A stretch of DNA of 5,167 nt from Candidatus Methanoplasma sp. GTDB taxonomy: Archaea > Thermoplasmatota > Thermoplasmata > Methanomassiliicoccales > Methanomethylophilaceae. Every line of letters begins with the position of its first letter. Positions within the stretch are counted from its first letter, which is position 1. Below, piece after piece: positions 5,162-5,167 of the stretch. A program made the translations under genes and the position numbers. The stretch is from contig JAITQH010000111.1 of NCBI GenBank assembly GCA_031288985.1, positions 1 through 5,167 of the forward strand, in the 5' to 3' direction. The notes beneath the pieces were generated by a model, which was given only the letters and a program-made list of their open reading frames with translations, was not told the origin of the DNA and ran no database searches.

Positions 5162-5167
5162 GAGTGT

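Overview
The window looks like chromosomal housekeeping DNA from a methanogenic or related euryarchaeon. A Thermoplasmata/Methanomassiliicoccales-type genome is my best guess; this rests on gene content and style, not on a search. The archaeal assignment itself is firm. Diphthamide synthesis (Dph5), a Trm5-type tRNA m1G37 methyltransferase, a single-chain ADP-forming acyl-CoA synthetase and an archaeal-type dUTPase are all typical of Archaea. TATA-like boxes lie about 25-28 nt upstream of several start codons, and the internal operon gene has a strong Shine-Dalgarno site instead. All five stop codons are TGA.

Layout. (1) Bases 1-334 hold a small helix-turn-helix protein of unknown role, possibly cut by the left edge, followed at once by a short hairpin. 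(2) Bases 335-636 contain no convincing independent gene. The left part is GC-rich and could be a remnant or a -1 frame extension of the first gene. The right part is very AT-rich and carries a perfect 14-bp palindrome, a second inverted repeat, TATA-like boxes and 40-bp-spaced near-repeats, so it looks like a regulatory region for acd. (3) Bases 637-2736 encode a fused alpha-beta ADP-forming acetyl/acyl-CoA synthetase, closed by a strong hairpin plus T9 terminator. (4) Bases 2838-4643 hold a two-gene operon, dph5-trm5, acting on the translation apparatus (EF-2 diphthamide and tRNA position 37). (5) Bases 5132-4644 on the minus strand encode a dUTPase of the dCTP-deaminase fold. It converges on trm5 with no bases between the two stop codons.

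The genes serve separate housekeeping jobs: acetate/acyl-CoA energy and carbon metabolism, translational accuracy, and nucleotide-pool sanitation. I see no mobile element, CRISPR array, RNA gene or defence system, and no clearly new multi-gene system. The points most worth a second look are the end of the first gene (a correctly phased CCCTTTG heptamer before a hairpin), the structured promoter region of acd, and the missing deaminase glutamate that makes the last gene a dUTPase and not a dCTP deaminase.
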